Shown piece by piece: positions 16,613-26,510 of a stretch of DNA of 64,000 nucleotides; the stretch's first letter is position 1; every line of letters starts with the position of its first letter. The stretch is from Bacteroidales bacterium (GTDB taxonomy: Bacteria > Bacteroidota > Bacteroidia > Bacteroidales > UBA6680), in contig JAOARD010000022.1 of NCBI GenBank assembly GCA_025210735.1, positions 1-64,000 of the forward strand, given 5' to 3'. The notes below the pieces were generated by a model. The model was not told the DNA's origin. It searched no databases and saw only the letters and a list, made by a program, of their open reading frames with translations. Both the position numbers and the translations under genes were made by a program.

Positions 16613-17389
16613 TTATCTTTTCATAATTCCATTTATAAAAATGTTTTGATATTCTTCGATAGTTTCAAAACCTGGAGGGACATAATCCCAACCTTGGTCT
16701 TCATCTGTATAATCAAAATCTGAGATTCTATCGGGTAAAATTGGTTGCGGTGTAACTTTATTTAAATAACCTTTAAACAAGTGGTTTATTCCACATTCAC
16801 CAACTTTCCCTCTTAGTTCATGCCATCTATCATCTTCATCCATTCCATCTTCAATGTATGATGTCATTACCCAGCCCCATATTCTAATTTCTGCATCGTC
16901 TATATCTAAGCCCAATGTTGTAAAATTTTCTTTTGTAAAATATTGTTGTGGGTCAATTTGCTTTCCCAGTTCAATATAGCAGTCGTAAACGATTTCGAGT
17001 AATTTCACAAACTGTACTCTGCAGTTTGTAACTACATCCATAAATTCAGTGTAGTCACTATCTGGGAATCGATATTTTGCATTTCCATGAAAAAACATTG
17101 CTCCTCCAATAGGAACAGGACCACCATGAACATTATCGTTTCTAAGTTCTACAAAGAATTTGGCAAGTGGATCCTTTTTTAATATTTCTTGTTTGGTTTC
17201 ATACCATTCATTAAATCCAGATAAATGTTTAAATCTTTGAAGAGCAAACGTTATTGATCTAGATGCTGATAAAAAAGCTGTTAAATAGCAAGAAAACTCA
17301 AACCATTGCTGTCCACTTTCAATCATTTTCTTTAAGAAAAACTCTGATTCTTTAACTTTCTGCTCGACTATTTCAAATGAATATACCAT
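16613..17389 (-). CDS. Cassette protein of unknown function (258 residues)
   Basis: Family not recognised. The N-terminal part is helical (VEQKVKESEFFLKKMIES, CYLTAFLSASRSITFALQRF) and carries RNDNVHGG at about 85-92, a pattern often seen in HEPN-like and related helical nuclease or accessory domains. The C-terminal half is acidic and aromatic. The HEPN link is only a suggestion from RNxxxH-like spacing (RNDNVH). ATG 17389 follows the cassette core by about 30 bases. It neighbours the TIR cassette. Confidence 0.5.
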   Translation of the reverse strand: MVYSFEIVEQKVKESEFFLKKMIESGQQWFEFSCYLTAFLSASRSITFALQRFKHLSGFNEWYETKQEILKKDPLAKFFVELRNDNVHGGPVPIGGAMFFHGNAKYRFPDSDYTEFMDVVTNCRVQFVKLLEIVYDCYIELGKQIDPQQYFTKENFTTLGLDIDDAEIRIWGWVMTSYIEDGMDEDDRWHELRGKVGECGINHLFKGYLNKVTPQPILPDRISDFDYTDEDQGWDYVPPGFETIEEYQNIFINGIMKR

Positions 17390-17423
17390 TCGTTCATATT
17401 GAGTTGTTTAAACTACCGTTAAC

Positions 17424-17793
17424 ACCACGATAAACCAACCAGTTCAGTCTATTAAACCAATAGATATAGTTGGTTTATTGTTCTAACAAATGTAATAAAA
17501 TTACTTATTACCCTTTGTTGTATTACTTTTTATTATGTTCTGTTTTTAGGATAAACCAACTTATTGTAAAAATACTCTATAAGTACAATGCTATTTAAAC
17601 CTAATTTATACAAATACAGGGTTTTGCAGTCTGGTTTTACTCATATCTGATCTCTCTGTTTTGAATCCGTGAATACTTCGTATCTCTTCAGTGGTAGGGT
17701 TGCCCAGAGGCACCTTGCCACTTGCTAACAGTCCGGTTTACCTCCGCCTGTTCATGACTTACACCCTATAATTAATACACATACCGGGCATAC
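17424..17793 (-). repeat. Junction repeat copy 6
   Basis: A full-type copy with a small deletion (gtgtctatatccaactat missing after gtaaaaata). The group II-like end reads GTATGCCCGGTATG on the minus strand. The TACATTTG box is conserved (plus caaatgta). Confidence 0.85.
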
Positions 17794-17965
17794 CGACTCA
17801 GCTATGGAGAGTAGGCGTACTACGAAGAACATTCTCTCCTATCTTCCACTGAGCCAAATATGCGTTTTGACACAAATTTAAAATATTAAACAGCTCCGTC
17901 AAATCGCAGATTTTGCGGAGCTGATTAAATGCTCTAAAGTTTCATAAACCACTGAACCACTTATG
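17794..17965 (-). other. attC-like site 11 (decarboxylase/Ada cassette), degenerate
   Basis: The left arm is cgactcagctatggagagta (17794-17813). The right arm accacttatgtttttattca (17956-17975) resembles site 4 but lacks the GTT core, so the expected match to the cassette start GTTATAGGGC is missing. The inner stem gagccaaatatgcgttttga / tcaaatcgcagattttgcgg is kept. Confidence 0.5.
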
Positions 17966-17968
17966 TTT

Positions 17969-18814
17969 TTATTCATTTTCCAATATTGAAGCTTCCCAAC
18001 CAATTATTGCTTTCTTTCTTGTCGGATTCCAATGATAGCCTCCAAATTTTCCTGATTTTTGAATTACTCTATGGCATGGAATCAGGTATGCTATCGGATT
18101 GTTTCCTATTGCAGTTCCCACTGCTCTCGATGCTTTTGGATGCTGAATCGCTTCTGCTATTTCTCCATAAGTAGAGAGATTTCCATAAGGAATGGATAAC
18201 AATGCTTCCCAAACTTTCAATTGAAATTTTGTTCCTTTCAAATGTAATTTTATTTCATTTAGATTAGTCCAGTCGTTACGGAAAATAAACAAAGCGTCTT
18301 GTTGAAATTTATCTACTTTTTGATTGAATATTGCATTCGGGAAAATAGCTTGTAACTCCTCGAATGCTAATACATTATTCTCGCTAAATGCCATATGGCA
18401 GATTCCTTTATTGGTGGCTGCTACTATGATTTCGCCAAAAGGAGTTTCTGCAAAACTATAATTGATTATCAGGCTTGAACCACCGTTTTTATATTCTCCA
18501 GGAGTCATGCCCTCTATTGTTACAAACATGTCGTGAAGCCTTCCTGTTCCAGATAAACCCATTTCAAAAGCAGTGTCAAATAAATTGCTTTCTTTTTTCC
18601 TTAGCAAACTCTTTGCATAATTTGAGCTGATAAATTTCAAGTATTTTTTTGGACTAATTCCTACCCATTCCTTGAATAGACGCTGAAAATGAAAAGGACT
18701 TAAGTTAACATGCTCAGCTATTGCGTCTAAAGATGGCTGTCCTTTATGGTTATCATCTATAAAAGCAATAGCCTCTGCAATTTTATTATATTGGTATGTT
18801 TTATTGTCCAACAT
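17969..18814 (-). CDS. AraC-type regulator fused to O6-alkylguanine-DNA alkyltransferase (Ada-like)
   Basis: A 281-residue protein. The AraC HTH (about 10-100: SPFHFQRLFKEWVGISPKKYLKF) is followed by a methyltransferase domain (about 115-281) with the suicide cysteine in PCHRV (Cys247) and GxxxSRAVGTAIGNNP upstream. The zinc-binding AdaA domain is absent, as in many short Ada-like proteins. It should repair alkylated guanine by self-alkylation and may regulate genes. It overlaps the decarboxylase gene upstream by 14 bases. Confidence 0.9.
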   Translation of the reverse strand: MLDNKTYQYNKIAEAIAFIDDNHKGQPSLDAIAEHVNLSPFHFQRLFKEWVGISPKKYLKFISSNYAKSLLRKKESNLFDTAFEMGLSGTGRLHDMFVTIEGMTPGEYKNGGSSLIINYSFAETPFGEIIVAATNKGICHMAFSENNVLAFEELQAIFPNAIFNQKVDKFQQDALFIFRNDWTNLNEIKLHLKGTKFQLKVWEALLSIPYGNLSTYGEIAEAIQHPKASRAVGTAIGNNPIAYLIPCHRVIQKSGKFGGYHWNPTRKKAIIGWEASILENE

Positions 18815-20222
18815 AGGCTGTTACTTCATCATTTAGTTCATCAACCAATTCATCAATTTCCTTTTCAGTGGTATTATAATTTGTAATACAAGCTCTAAAA
18901 CAAGGAATGCCTTTTATAGGATAAACAGATAACCATGATTTACCTTTTGCTAAAACCTTATCCAATATTTCTTTCGGGAAATTTGAATCTGTTTCAAATT
19001 CAGATTTTACAAAGCATACAACTGGCAAATCTGTATTATTTTTGATTTTCCAACCATTTTCTATCAGCTGATTTTTTAAATATTCCCCCATCTTTGCCTG
19101 ATGATTTATGGTTTGTTCATATCCCTGCCAACCATAAAATAGTAGTGAAAGATATACTTTTAAACCAATGAATCTTCTCGACCATTGAATAGAATGTGTA
19201 AAGGGTTCAGTAATCGTGAGTTTATCAGCTTCCTTTGGCATGTATTCCGTTGTAATTCTGAACGTTTTTCCGAGAATATCATTTCTCGATGTCAAAAATA
19301 TACTTGTTCCCATTGGTACCGACATCCATTTATGAGCATCAAAAGTAATAGAATCAGACTTTTCGATACCTATTAATTGGTGCTTCAAATCCTGACTTAA
19401 AATTGCTCCTCCTCCATAAGCTGCATCGACATGAAACCAAATGTTGTTCTTTTTGCAAATGGAACTTAGCTGATTCAATTCGTCAATTGTACCTGTCCCA
19501 GTAGTTCCAGCAGTTCCAATAATCATTAATGGCGCATAAATTGATGAGTCAAGTTCATTTAGTTTTTGCTGTAAAATCTCCGTGTCCAGTTTTAATTCAT
19601 CTGTAATTGGAATTGATTTTACAAGATTATATCCAATCCCAACAACTTTTGCGGCTTTTTGAATAGAGTGATGAGCCTCTGCTGAACAAAATACAACAGG
19701 TTTTTTGTCTAAACCAAATACTCCATCCTTAGCAAAATTTTGGTATTTATGGTTCAAAGCACAGAGCATTGCTGTAAGATTGGCTTCAGCTCCTCCTGTT
19801 GTGAAAACACCATCTGCATTTTTATCATATCCAAATTTATTTGCAAATTCCCTAATTATTAACTCCTCTACTTCAACTGCAAAAGGGGCATGGCTCCAAG
19901 CAGCTAATTGAGGGTTATAGGTAGCTGTGATTAGGTCAGCGATAATTCCTGCATAATTAGAACGTGGATTGAACAATCCAAAATATTTAGGATGTGGTGT
20001 ATGAACACTAAAGGTTTCAAGTCCATTTGTTACGTGTTGGATAGCTTTATCTGGTTTGATTCCATTAACTAACTCTGTGGAAAGAAGCGATTCTCTAATT
20101 TTATTAATATTTAAATCAGGATTGGTCTTAAAATCTTGTGTTGAGCTATAATAGTTCTCCAGCTTTTCAAATACTATTTCGAGTATTTCTTTTCTCTGTT
20201 TATTGTCAAAATCAAATTGCAT
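18801..20222 (-). CDS. PLP-dependent group II amino acid decarboxylase
   Basis: About 473 residues of the DDC/glutamate decarboxylase-like family. Motifs: TTGGAEANLTAM, HHSIQKAA (the stacking His), GTAGTTGTGTIDEL, HVDAAYGGG and DAHKW with the PLP lysine at about 298. It removes the carboxyl group of an amino acid, perhaps aromatic; the substrate cannot be told from sequence. The frame is open to 20258, but the ATG at 20222 has AAAGGA eight bases upstream and starts the family's usual N-terminus. The first gene of its cassette, it is translationally coupled to the Ada-like gene. Confidence 0.85.
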   Translation of the reverse strand: MQFDFDNKQRKEILEIVFEKLENYYSSTQDFKTNPDLNINKIRESLLSTELVNGIKPDKAIQHVTNGLETFSVHTPHPKYFGLFNPRSNYAGIIADLITATYNPQLAAWSHAPFAVEVEELIIREFANKFGYDKNADGVFTTGGAEANLTAMLCALNHKYQNFAKDGVFGLDKKPVVFCSAEAHHSIQKAAKVVGIGYNLVKSIPITDELKLDTEILQQKLNELDSSIYAPLMIIGTAGTTGTGTIDELNQLSSICKKNNIWFHVDAAYGGGAILSQDLKHQLIGIEKSDSITFDAHKWMSVPMGTSIFLTSRNDILGKTFRITTEYMPKEADKLTITEPFTHSIQWSRRFIGLKVYLSLLFYGWQGYEQTINHQAKMGEYLKNQLIENGWKIKNNTDLPVVCFVKSEFETDSNFPKEILDKVLAKGKSWLSVYPIKGIPCFRACITNYNTTEKEIDELVDELNDEVTAYVGQ

Positions 20223-20311
20223 ATTAATTCCTTTTAAATGTTTTGACAAAATTCTCAATTCTCAAAACGTAATGAAACCCGATTCTTGCGGTTTTTAAAA
20301 TGCCCTATAAC

Positions 20312-20711
20312 ATCACGATAAATCAACCAATTCAGGTTATCAAACCAGTAGATATAGCTGGTTTATTGTTCTAACAAATGTAATAAAATTACTTGCACCC
20401 CTTTGTTGTATTACTTTTTATTATGTTCTGTTTTTAGGATAACCCAACTTATTGTAAAAATATAGTAAGTGTCTATATCCAACTATTATTCTATAAAGTA
20501 CAATGTTATTTCAACCTAGTTTATACAAGTACAGGGTTTTGCAGTCTGGCTTTACTCATATGTGATCTCTCTGTTTTGAATTCGTGAATACTTCGTATCT
20601 CTTCAGTGGTAGGATTGCCCCCGAGGCACATTGCCACTTGCTAACAGTTAGGTTTACCTCCGCCTGTTCAGGACTTACACCCTATAGTTAATACACATAC
20701 CGGGCATACAC
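20312..20711 (-). repeat. Junction repeat copy 7 (full length, about 400 bp)
   Basis: A full copy between the restriction cassette's attC and the start (GTTATAGGGC) of the decarboxylase cassette. It includes tail, TACATTTG, ccaactattattctataaag, gcagtctggctttactcata and the group II-like end (minus GTATGCCCGGTATG). Confidence 0.85.
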
Positions 20712-20785
20712 GGTGAGTATATGCCCAGTATGCCTATGTTACGCCTGCGGCAAAGAGTTATGTTTTATAAGCCATTGTTGTATGC
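20712..20785 (-). other. attC-like site 12 (type I restriction cassette)
   Basis: The right arm agttatgttttataagccat (20757-20775) and the centre acgcctgcgg closely resemble site 3. The left arm (gagtatatgcccagtatgcc) is diverged and pairs poorly. The core GTTGTATGC (20777-20785) is the exact complement of GCATACAAC (28396-28404), which makes 20777-28404 one cassette of 7.6 kb. Confidence 0.6.
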
Positions 20786-20871
20786 TGGGGTTTATTCTTT
20801 CATATCTGTTTATCACTCTATTAGTCATTATTTAATATCTTTATCAAATCGTACAAAAATATCTACGAAGC

Positions 20872-20902
20872 ATAAATATATTTTGTTCTTTTGAGCGAGT
20901 GC
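20872..20902. repeat. Inverted repeat, left copy, of the restriction cassette
   Basis: atatattttgttcttttgag followed by cgagtgc; the inverted partner is at 28320-28347. It is homologous to the pair around the PhzF module. The 160 bp from the core GTTGTATGC resemble 6512-6670, so two cassettes share the same ends. Confidence 0.55.
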
Positions 20903-20958
20903 AAACCCGAATGCCCTGTGGGCAAATCAGGTAGGCATATCATCATTTGAATCATATT

Positions 20959-23900
20959 TTATATCACATCTCCAACACCTTTAAATTTATCGACAAATGC
21001 TTGAATCTTTTGAAAAACGCTTTGCTTCCTAATTAGATATTGTGGATTTAAAGGGCTCATTTTAGGTAAAATCGAATTTAATTCGGTACCGTTTTCACTA
21101 GCGTATTCACGTTTCAATGAGCTTTTGATATAACGTTTTGCTGCTTCCTCGTTTAAACTTTCATCTTCTATCAAATGAGTCACTTCCTCCTTCTGCTTCT
21201 CTTGAGCAAAACTAAAAAATGCCTCAATGATACTTGTTTTATCCTCGATGGTATCAAGGTCAGTGCTATTAATAAAATCGACCACCAAGCTTTCTTTTGC
21301 TCTATTGCCAATGCTTGCACGGATAATACGGCGAATTTCATCTATTAAATCAGCTTTGTTTTTGGTTTTCTTATTGTGTTCAAAAACTAGTTCTAGAATG
21401 TAATCCAAGTTTATTTCTTGCGATTTGAGCAAGTCAACCTCAAAAACAACATCGTCCCAATCAATATCCGATTCTTCTGCTTCACTACCACTTTTCTCAC
21501 GTCGTAGCCAATCACGGATATCATTATAGGTTGAGCGATAATTTTGAACTGTTCGTTCGGCAGGCATTTCAATTTCCTGCATTTCTGCAATTTCTTCGTC
21601 AGTTACAAAATGAGCTTCTTTGAAAGCTTCTACAGCATCGGTATCATTTATATCAATAGATTGCAATGCCTTTAAGTGATTAAACTCATCATAGTTTTGT
21701 AAGATATTTTCTACACGTAGATATTCTCCAAAAAGTTTTACAAACTCCTTTTTACTCTTTTCAGTTTCAATCTCATCAGGGTTAGGGAATTTTTTATTTA
21801 ACTCTTTTACAACTTCAATATATCCACGACGAGCCAAACCTGTGGCTATATCAGTAAAGCCTTCCAAATACTCTTTATAGCTTTTTTCCAGTACAACATT
21901 TTTTGTTTTACTGTCTCCAAAAAGAGTTATGGCATCTATAGTTGACTGTTCTAGATTTCTGAATGTAACAATGTTTCCAAAAGTTTTGGTAGCATCGTAT
22001 ATTCGGTTAGTACGAGAAAACGCTTGCATCAGACCATGATAACGTAGATTCTTGTCTACAAAAAGAGTATTAAGTGTAGGAGCATCAAAACCTGTAAGGA
22101 ACATACCTACCACTATAAGCAAATCAATTTCTTTGTTTTTTACTCTTTTTGCTAAGTCACGATAGTAATTCTGGAACTCTTTACTTTCTACACCATAATT
22201 ACTGCCAAACATAGCATTATAGTCACCAATGGCAGATGTAAGAAATTCTTTTGCACTGCTGTCCATAGCAGTAGGTTCAAAGGTTTCATCCGGTATTTCG
22301 CCTACTGCGTTTTGTTCTTCATTAGCAGCAAAAGAGAATATAGTTGCTACTTTGAGAGGCTTATCGCTTTCTTTTTGTATCTTATTGATGGCTTCATAAT
22401 AGCATTTGGCAGCATCTACACTGCTAACAGCAAACATAGCATTAAAGCCATTTTGTCCGCCATGTGATCTGTGTGTTTTTAGCCTAAAATTATTTAGAAT
22501 ATATTGCGAGATTTCATTGATACGCGTAGGATGTAAAAATGCTTTTTTGTTTTCGGCAGCGGTTAGCTTTTTCTCGTCCTTTTCATTTTCTATATTTTTA
22601 AATTGAGGACGAACATCATTGTAATCAACTTTGAACTTTAAAACCTTTTCGTCACGAATAGCATCGGTAATTACATACGAATGTAGTTCACGACCAAAAA
22701 CACTTGATGTAGTTTCTGCACCCAAAGCATTTTCAGGAAATATTGGAGTTCCCGTAAAACCAAACTGATAATATTTTTTAAACTTCTTTTTTAGATTCCT
22801 TTGAGCCTCCCCAAATTGCGAGCGGTGTGCTTCATCAAAAATAAACACCACTTGTTTCTGAAAGATAGGTAGATTGCTTTCACCTTTCATTAGGTTGTTC
22901 AATTTTTGAATAGTTGTAACAATAATTTTGTTGTCCTCTTTTTCGATATTGCGTTTTAAACCTGCGGTACTATCTGAGCCATTCACGCTATCAGGTGAAA
23001 AGCGTTGATATTCCTTCATAGTTTGAAAATCAAGGTCTTTACGGTCAACAACAAAAAATACTTTATCAATAAAATCGAGCTGAGTAGCCAAACGAGCAGC
23101 TTTAAAACTGGTTAATGTTTTTCCAGAACCTGTTGTATGCCAGATAAAACCACCGCTTTCTGGTTTACTCCATTTTTTTGCTTGAAAAGCACTGTTGATT
23201 TTCCATAAAATACGCTCGCTAGCTGCTATTTGGTAAGGACGCATTATTAGCAGCGTATTGTTAACATCAAATACCGAATAGTTAAGCAATACATTTAAAA
23301 TGGTATTCTTTTGAAAAAATGTAGCGGTAAAATCCTTAAGGTCTTTAATTAGCGTATTATCTGCTTTTGCCCAGTTCATCGTAAAATCGAAACTGTTTTT
23401 GTCTCGTTTTACGGTATTGGCAAAATAGCGACTGTCTGTTCCGTTTGAGATAACGAAAATCTGCAAATATTTATAGAGTGAATTACTACTATTAAAGCTC
23501 TCTCTGCTATAGCGGTGTAGTTGATTAAAAGCTTCACGAATGGCTACACCACGTTTTTTGAGTTCGATTTGTACCAAAGGCAAACCATTAACCAATACGG
23601 TAACATCGTAGCGATTGGCGTGTGTGCCAGTTTGTTCGAATTGTGAAATGACCTGCACTTTATTGCGAGCAATGGTCTTTTTATCTACAAGATAGATGTT
23701 TTGAATATGTCCATCGTCAAACACAAAGTCATAGATGTAATCATCATGTATCTTTCGGGTTTTATCTATTATGCTGTCGCTTGGCTTGTCTAGGTATTCT
23801 TCTAAAAAACGTGTCCATTCACTTTGGGTAAAAGTGGTATTGTTTAGGTTTTGTAACTGTACACGCACATTTGCAAGCATTGCCTCGGGAGTTGTAAGTT

Positions 23901-24066
23901 GTGGCAAGTGTTCATAGCCTTGATTACACAAGTCTTCTATAAACTCTTTTTCTAAGCCAGCTTCAGTTTGATAGCTTGCTGCTGGTTCATTTACCTCATT
24001 ATATTTCTTGAATTTATCAAGAACAATGAAGTTATTTGATTCAATTATGGGTTTATAAGTACTCAT
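20959..24066 (-). CDS. hsdR: Type I restriction enzyme HsdR subunit
   Basis: A 1035-residue motor and nuclease subunit. The N-terminal nuclease domain includes [17 protein letters not shown] (PD-ExK family). The SF2 translocase starts with TTGSGKT (Lys316), has FDEAHRSQ as motif II and a later SRTNRIYD-like motif VI region. The C-terminal part binds the methylase core. It starts inside the end of the PrrC-like gene (ATGA overlap of 4 bases). It is the last gene of a prr-like operon in one cassette. Confidence 0.95.
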   Translation of the reverse strand: MSTYKPIIESNNFIVLDKFKKYNEVNEPAASYQTEAGLEKEFIEDLCNQGYEHLPQLTTPEAMLANVRVQLQNLNNTTFTQSEWTRFLEEYLDKPSDSIIDKTRKIHDDYIYDFVFDDGHIQNIYLVDKKTIARNKVQVISQFEQTGTHANRYDVTVLVNGLPLVQIELKKRGVAIREAFNQLHRYSRESFNSSNSLYKYLQIFVISNGTDSRYFANTVKRDKNSFDFTMNWAKADNTLIKDLKDFTATFFQKNTILNVLLNYSVFDVNNTLLIMRPYQIAASERILWKINSAFQAKKWSKPESGGFIWHTTGSGKTLTSFKAARLATQLDFIDKVFFVVDRKDLDFQTMKEYQRFSPDSVNGSDSTAGLKRNIEKEDNKIIVTTIQKLNNLMKGESNLPIFQKQVVFIFDEAHRSQFGEAQRNLKKKFKKYYQFGFTGTPIFPENALGAETTSSVFGRELHSYVITDAIRDEKVLKFKVDYNDVRPQFKNIENEKDEKKLTAAENKKAFLHPTRINEISQYILNNFRLKTHRSHGGQNGFNAMFAVSSVDAAKCYYEAINKIQKESDKPLKVATIFSFAANEEQNAVGEIPDETFEPTAMDSSAKEFLTSAIGDYNAMFGSNYGVESKEFQNYYRDLAKRVKNKEIDLLIVVGMFLTGFDAPTLNTLFVDKNLRYHGLMQAFSRTNRIYDATKTFGNIVTFRNLEQSTIDAITLFGDSKTKNVVLEKSYKEYLEGFTDIATGLARRGYIEVVKELNKKFPNPDEIETEKSKKEFVKLFGEYLRVENILQNYDEFNHLKALQSIDINDTDAVEAFKEAHFVTDEEIAEMQEIEMPAERTVQNYRSTYNDIRDWLRREKSGSEAEESDIDWDDVVFEVDLLKSQEINLDYILELVFEHNKKTKNKADLIDEIRRIIRASIGNRAKESLVVDFINSTDLDTIEDKTSIIEAFFSFAQEKQKEEVTHLIEDESLNEEAAKRYIKSSLKREYASENGTELNSILPKMSPLNPQYLIRKQSVFQKIQAFVDKFKGVGDVI

Positions 24067-25256
24067 ATGTTTATACTTGCGGTATCAATATTAAAATTAA
24101 AAGTTTGGATAATTTCCTTCAATAAACGTTTGAAAATACGTTTATCATTTTCTTCTATTATTCTCCATTCTTCTCCTGAGTGCTTTGAATGACTTGTGAT
24201 ATTTAATATTCGTTTTACATAAGGAGTTTCATCTTCAAGTGGTGTTTTTCCAATCAATTCTCCCCAATCATCATAGTTTAAAAACGTTGCCGTTTTTTCT
24301 AATACATTGCGAAGAAGATGAAAGTGATATTTCTCAATATTATTTGATATTGCTGTATCTACGAGGGTAGAAAAAACATGTAAATGATAAGAGAAAGGAG
24401 AGTCGTTATTATGATTAATTAATCTAAAGCTCCCATCTTCAAAACTATTTAAAAGGTATTTTTTAAATTTTGTTTTTTTGAACTCATTATACAAGACATT
24501 AAAAAACAATGGATTATGTGTTGTAATTATAAACTTCAATCCAGATTTACTTGATTTAATTAGCTCAGCAATATTCACTGCTAATTCAATTAAATGGCTA
24601 TCATCTAGTGAACTCACAGGGTCATCGATAAAGACATATTCAAGATTATTAAATTTATCTGTAGCACGGTCATCTAATTCAACTGTATTTAACGCTTCTA
24701 TTACTTGATCCAAAAGACTGTAAAACACACACCAAATAAAATTACTTTCTTCGCCTTTTGAGATTTTTGCATTAGGAATATTTTCATCATCACCACGGTC
24801 AATAGAAAAAGTAACTTCTGAGTATGCTGGAATTGTAACATCCTCGTCTCTATCATTTTTTGCAGTGTACTCTGCATTAAATTTTGGTGTTAAATTATCA
24901 CTTGTATAGTGCTGAAACTTTTTAATAATGGTTGGCTCCTGTCCCAAATCTTTCAGAACCAGATTTGTAAAATTATTTGGACGAATAATTAGCTTTCTAT
25001 TATTATCACCATCTAAATCATTATCCCAGTAGAAGAGGTCTTCTGTAAAAGCATTATAGTAAAGAGCTTTTAATTCTGTTTCTTCTTCTTTTGGAGCAAT
25101 CAACTCTTTAAATTCACGTGACAAACGTGTTTTGCCATTACCGTTAAAAGCATAAATTAATTGGACTTTTACATCAGAAATTTGAGCTTCTTTAGCTCTT
25201 GTGATATTTTGGGCATCTCTTAGTGATTCCGCAATTTGTTTTAATGATTGACTCAT
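24063..25256 (-). CDS. PrrC-like anticodon nuclease
   Basis: A 397-residue protein, the same size as E. coli PrrC as I recall it (396). The N-terminal ABC-type ATPase has GNGKT at 39-43, a signature-like SKGEES and Walker [12 protein letters not shown] (Asp pair 211-212). The C-terminal domain has RNVLE (Arg316, Glu320) and SHSKH (His356, His359), which fit the Arg/Glu/His triad described for PrrC (320/324/356). The order hsdM-hsdS-this gene-hsdR is that of the prr locus. By analogy it stays silent in the restriction complex and cleaves a tRNA anticodon loop when a phage inhibits the enzyme. The tRNA target cannot be read here. Confidence 0.8.
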   Translation of the reverse strand: MSQSLKQIAESLRDAQNITRAKEAQISDVKVQLIYAFNGNGKTRLSREFKELIAPKEEETELKALYYNAFTEDLFYWDNDLDGDNNRKLIIRPNNFTNLVLKDLGQEPTIIKKFQHYTSDNLTPKFNAEYTAKNDRDEDVTIPAYSEVTFSIDRGDDENIPNAKISKGEESNFIWCVFYSLLDQVIEALNTVELDDRATDKFNNLEYVFIDDPVSSLDDSHLIELAVNIAELIKSSKSGLKFIITTHNPLFFNVLYNEFKKTKFKKYLLNSFEDGSFRLINHNNDSPFSYHLHVFSTLVDTAISNNIEKYHFHLLRNVLEKTATFLNYDDWGELIGKTPLEDETPYVKRILNITSHSKHSGEEWRIIEENDKRIFKRLLKEIIQTFNFNIDTASINI

Positions 25257-25268
25257 ATGTTTATGCTT

Positions 25269-26510
25269 CTAATTTTCTTTCGGAAAGGTTAATAATTTGT
25301 CTCGATAATACTCATACTGCTTCTTTCGTAACTCAATCTCCTTAGGTAAACCCTCGCTAATTGATGCTGTCAATACGTCAAATTTATCTAAGATTGAGAC
25401 TATACGTTCTTGTTCATCTAAAGAAGGTATTGGTATGATTACTTTGCTTAATCCTTTGGCATTAATTGCTGAAATTTTCCCAGATGATACACTTTTACGT
25501 ACTTGATTACTAAAAAAGTCAGTACGAGTGAAATATGCAACATACTTAGGATTTAAATCTGACTTGTAAAAAAAACAGGCATCGTGAATAACAACGCCTT
25601 CATCTCCATACCACGCTGTAGCCATTCCAATATCTTCTATTGTCTCACCAGCTGCAACAAAAATAACATCCCCTTTTTTAGCTCTACGAAGTTTCTTTGT
25701 TTCAACTAATTTGGTTGTAACAAAAGATTTCGCTTTATCTGTCCAAATACCATAATGAGTGTACATCTGACCATAATGAATACAAGGAATACCTTCAGAA
25801 ATCATATCTGTTTTAACAAATCTTTTTCCACGAATAAATTCGCCAACTTCTCCCAAGGTTTTCCACTCCACTTCATTATCTCCAAAGCTTAAGAGGTTAT
25901 TACGATAATAACTATACTGCTTTTTACGAGCTGTAAGCTCTGCTGTAAGCTCTGCTGTAAGCTCTGTAAATGTATCGAGAATACGCACTATTTCTTGTTG
26001 TATTTTTAGTGGTGGGATGGGGATTTGGAGTTTCTCCCATTGTGATTTAGTTAAACCAAATCTTGTTAATCCTTTAGCTTGTTTATTTATTTGTTCCTGT
26101 AAGGTGTTAGACCTAAATAAATAATTCATAAACATTGATTGAGTAAGATTGTATTTTTTTAATCTCACTCTCATTATATGATAACTATAAACAACATTTG
26201 GCATATCTTCAATTGCCATCGCTGAAAAACCAATCTCATTTTTCACTTCAGAACTAGGAGTAATAAAAAGGTCACCTTTTAAAACATTACATTGCTCAAT
26301 CTTCCTACTGTTTGCAGTAACTTGCATTGTAGGAATATTTGAATTTAAATATGGGTTTCTATAGACATCCATGTAATTTAGTAGTGTAATTGTTTTTTCG
26401 GTTTCAATTATTTTTTTGTCAACGCCTGCTCCCGAGATATCAGCGATCTCGCTGAGTGCTTTCCATTCAATATCAACACCTTCAAGTAATTTATCTAAAT
26501 AGTTACTCAT
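25269..26510 (-). CDS. hsdS: Type I restriction specificity subunit HsdS
   Basis: A 413-residue protein with two target recognition domains (about 15-160 and 215-370), each followed by a conserved helix ([15 protein letters not shown] and [15 protein letters not shown], then RKKQYxYYRxxLL). The first helix ends in [13 protein letters not shown], encoded by three perfect 12-bp repeats. The repeat resembles the TAEL repeats that set recognition-site spacing in EcoR124-type enzymes. It overlaps hsdM by 4 bases. Confidence 0.95.
   Translation of the reverse strand: MSNYLDKLLEGVDIEWKALSEIADISGAGVDKKIIETEKTITLLNYMDVYRNPYLNSNIPTMQVTANSRKIEQCNVLKGDLFITPSSEVKNEIGFSAMAIEDMPNVVYSYHIMRVRLKKYNLTQSMFMNYLFRSNTLQEQINKQAKGLTRFGLTKSQWEKLQIPIPPLKIQQEIVRILDTFTELTAELTAELTARKKQYSYYRNNLLSFGDNEVEWKTLGEVGEFIRGKRFVKTDMISEGIPCIHYGQMYTHYGIWTDKAKSFVTTKLVETKKLRRAKKGDVIFVAAGETIEDIGMATAWYGDEGVVIHDACFFYKSDLNPKYVAYFTRTDFFSNQVRKSVSSGKISAINAKGLSKVIIPIPSLDEQERIVSILDKFDVLTASISEGLPKEIELRKKQYEYYRDKLLTFPKEN
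25930..25965 (-). repeat. Three 12-bp repeats in hsdS (TAEL repeat)
   Basis: gctgtaagctct occurs three times without a break (25930-25941, 25942-25953, 25954-25965). Each unit codes for four residues, so gain or loss keeps the frame and lengthens or shortens the spacer helix. Confidence 0.9.

Noticed and set aside
20712-20785. Treating attC 12 as a regular site with two good arms
   Set aside because: Only the right arm and core fit; the left arm pairs poorly, so it is kept with lower confidence.
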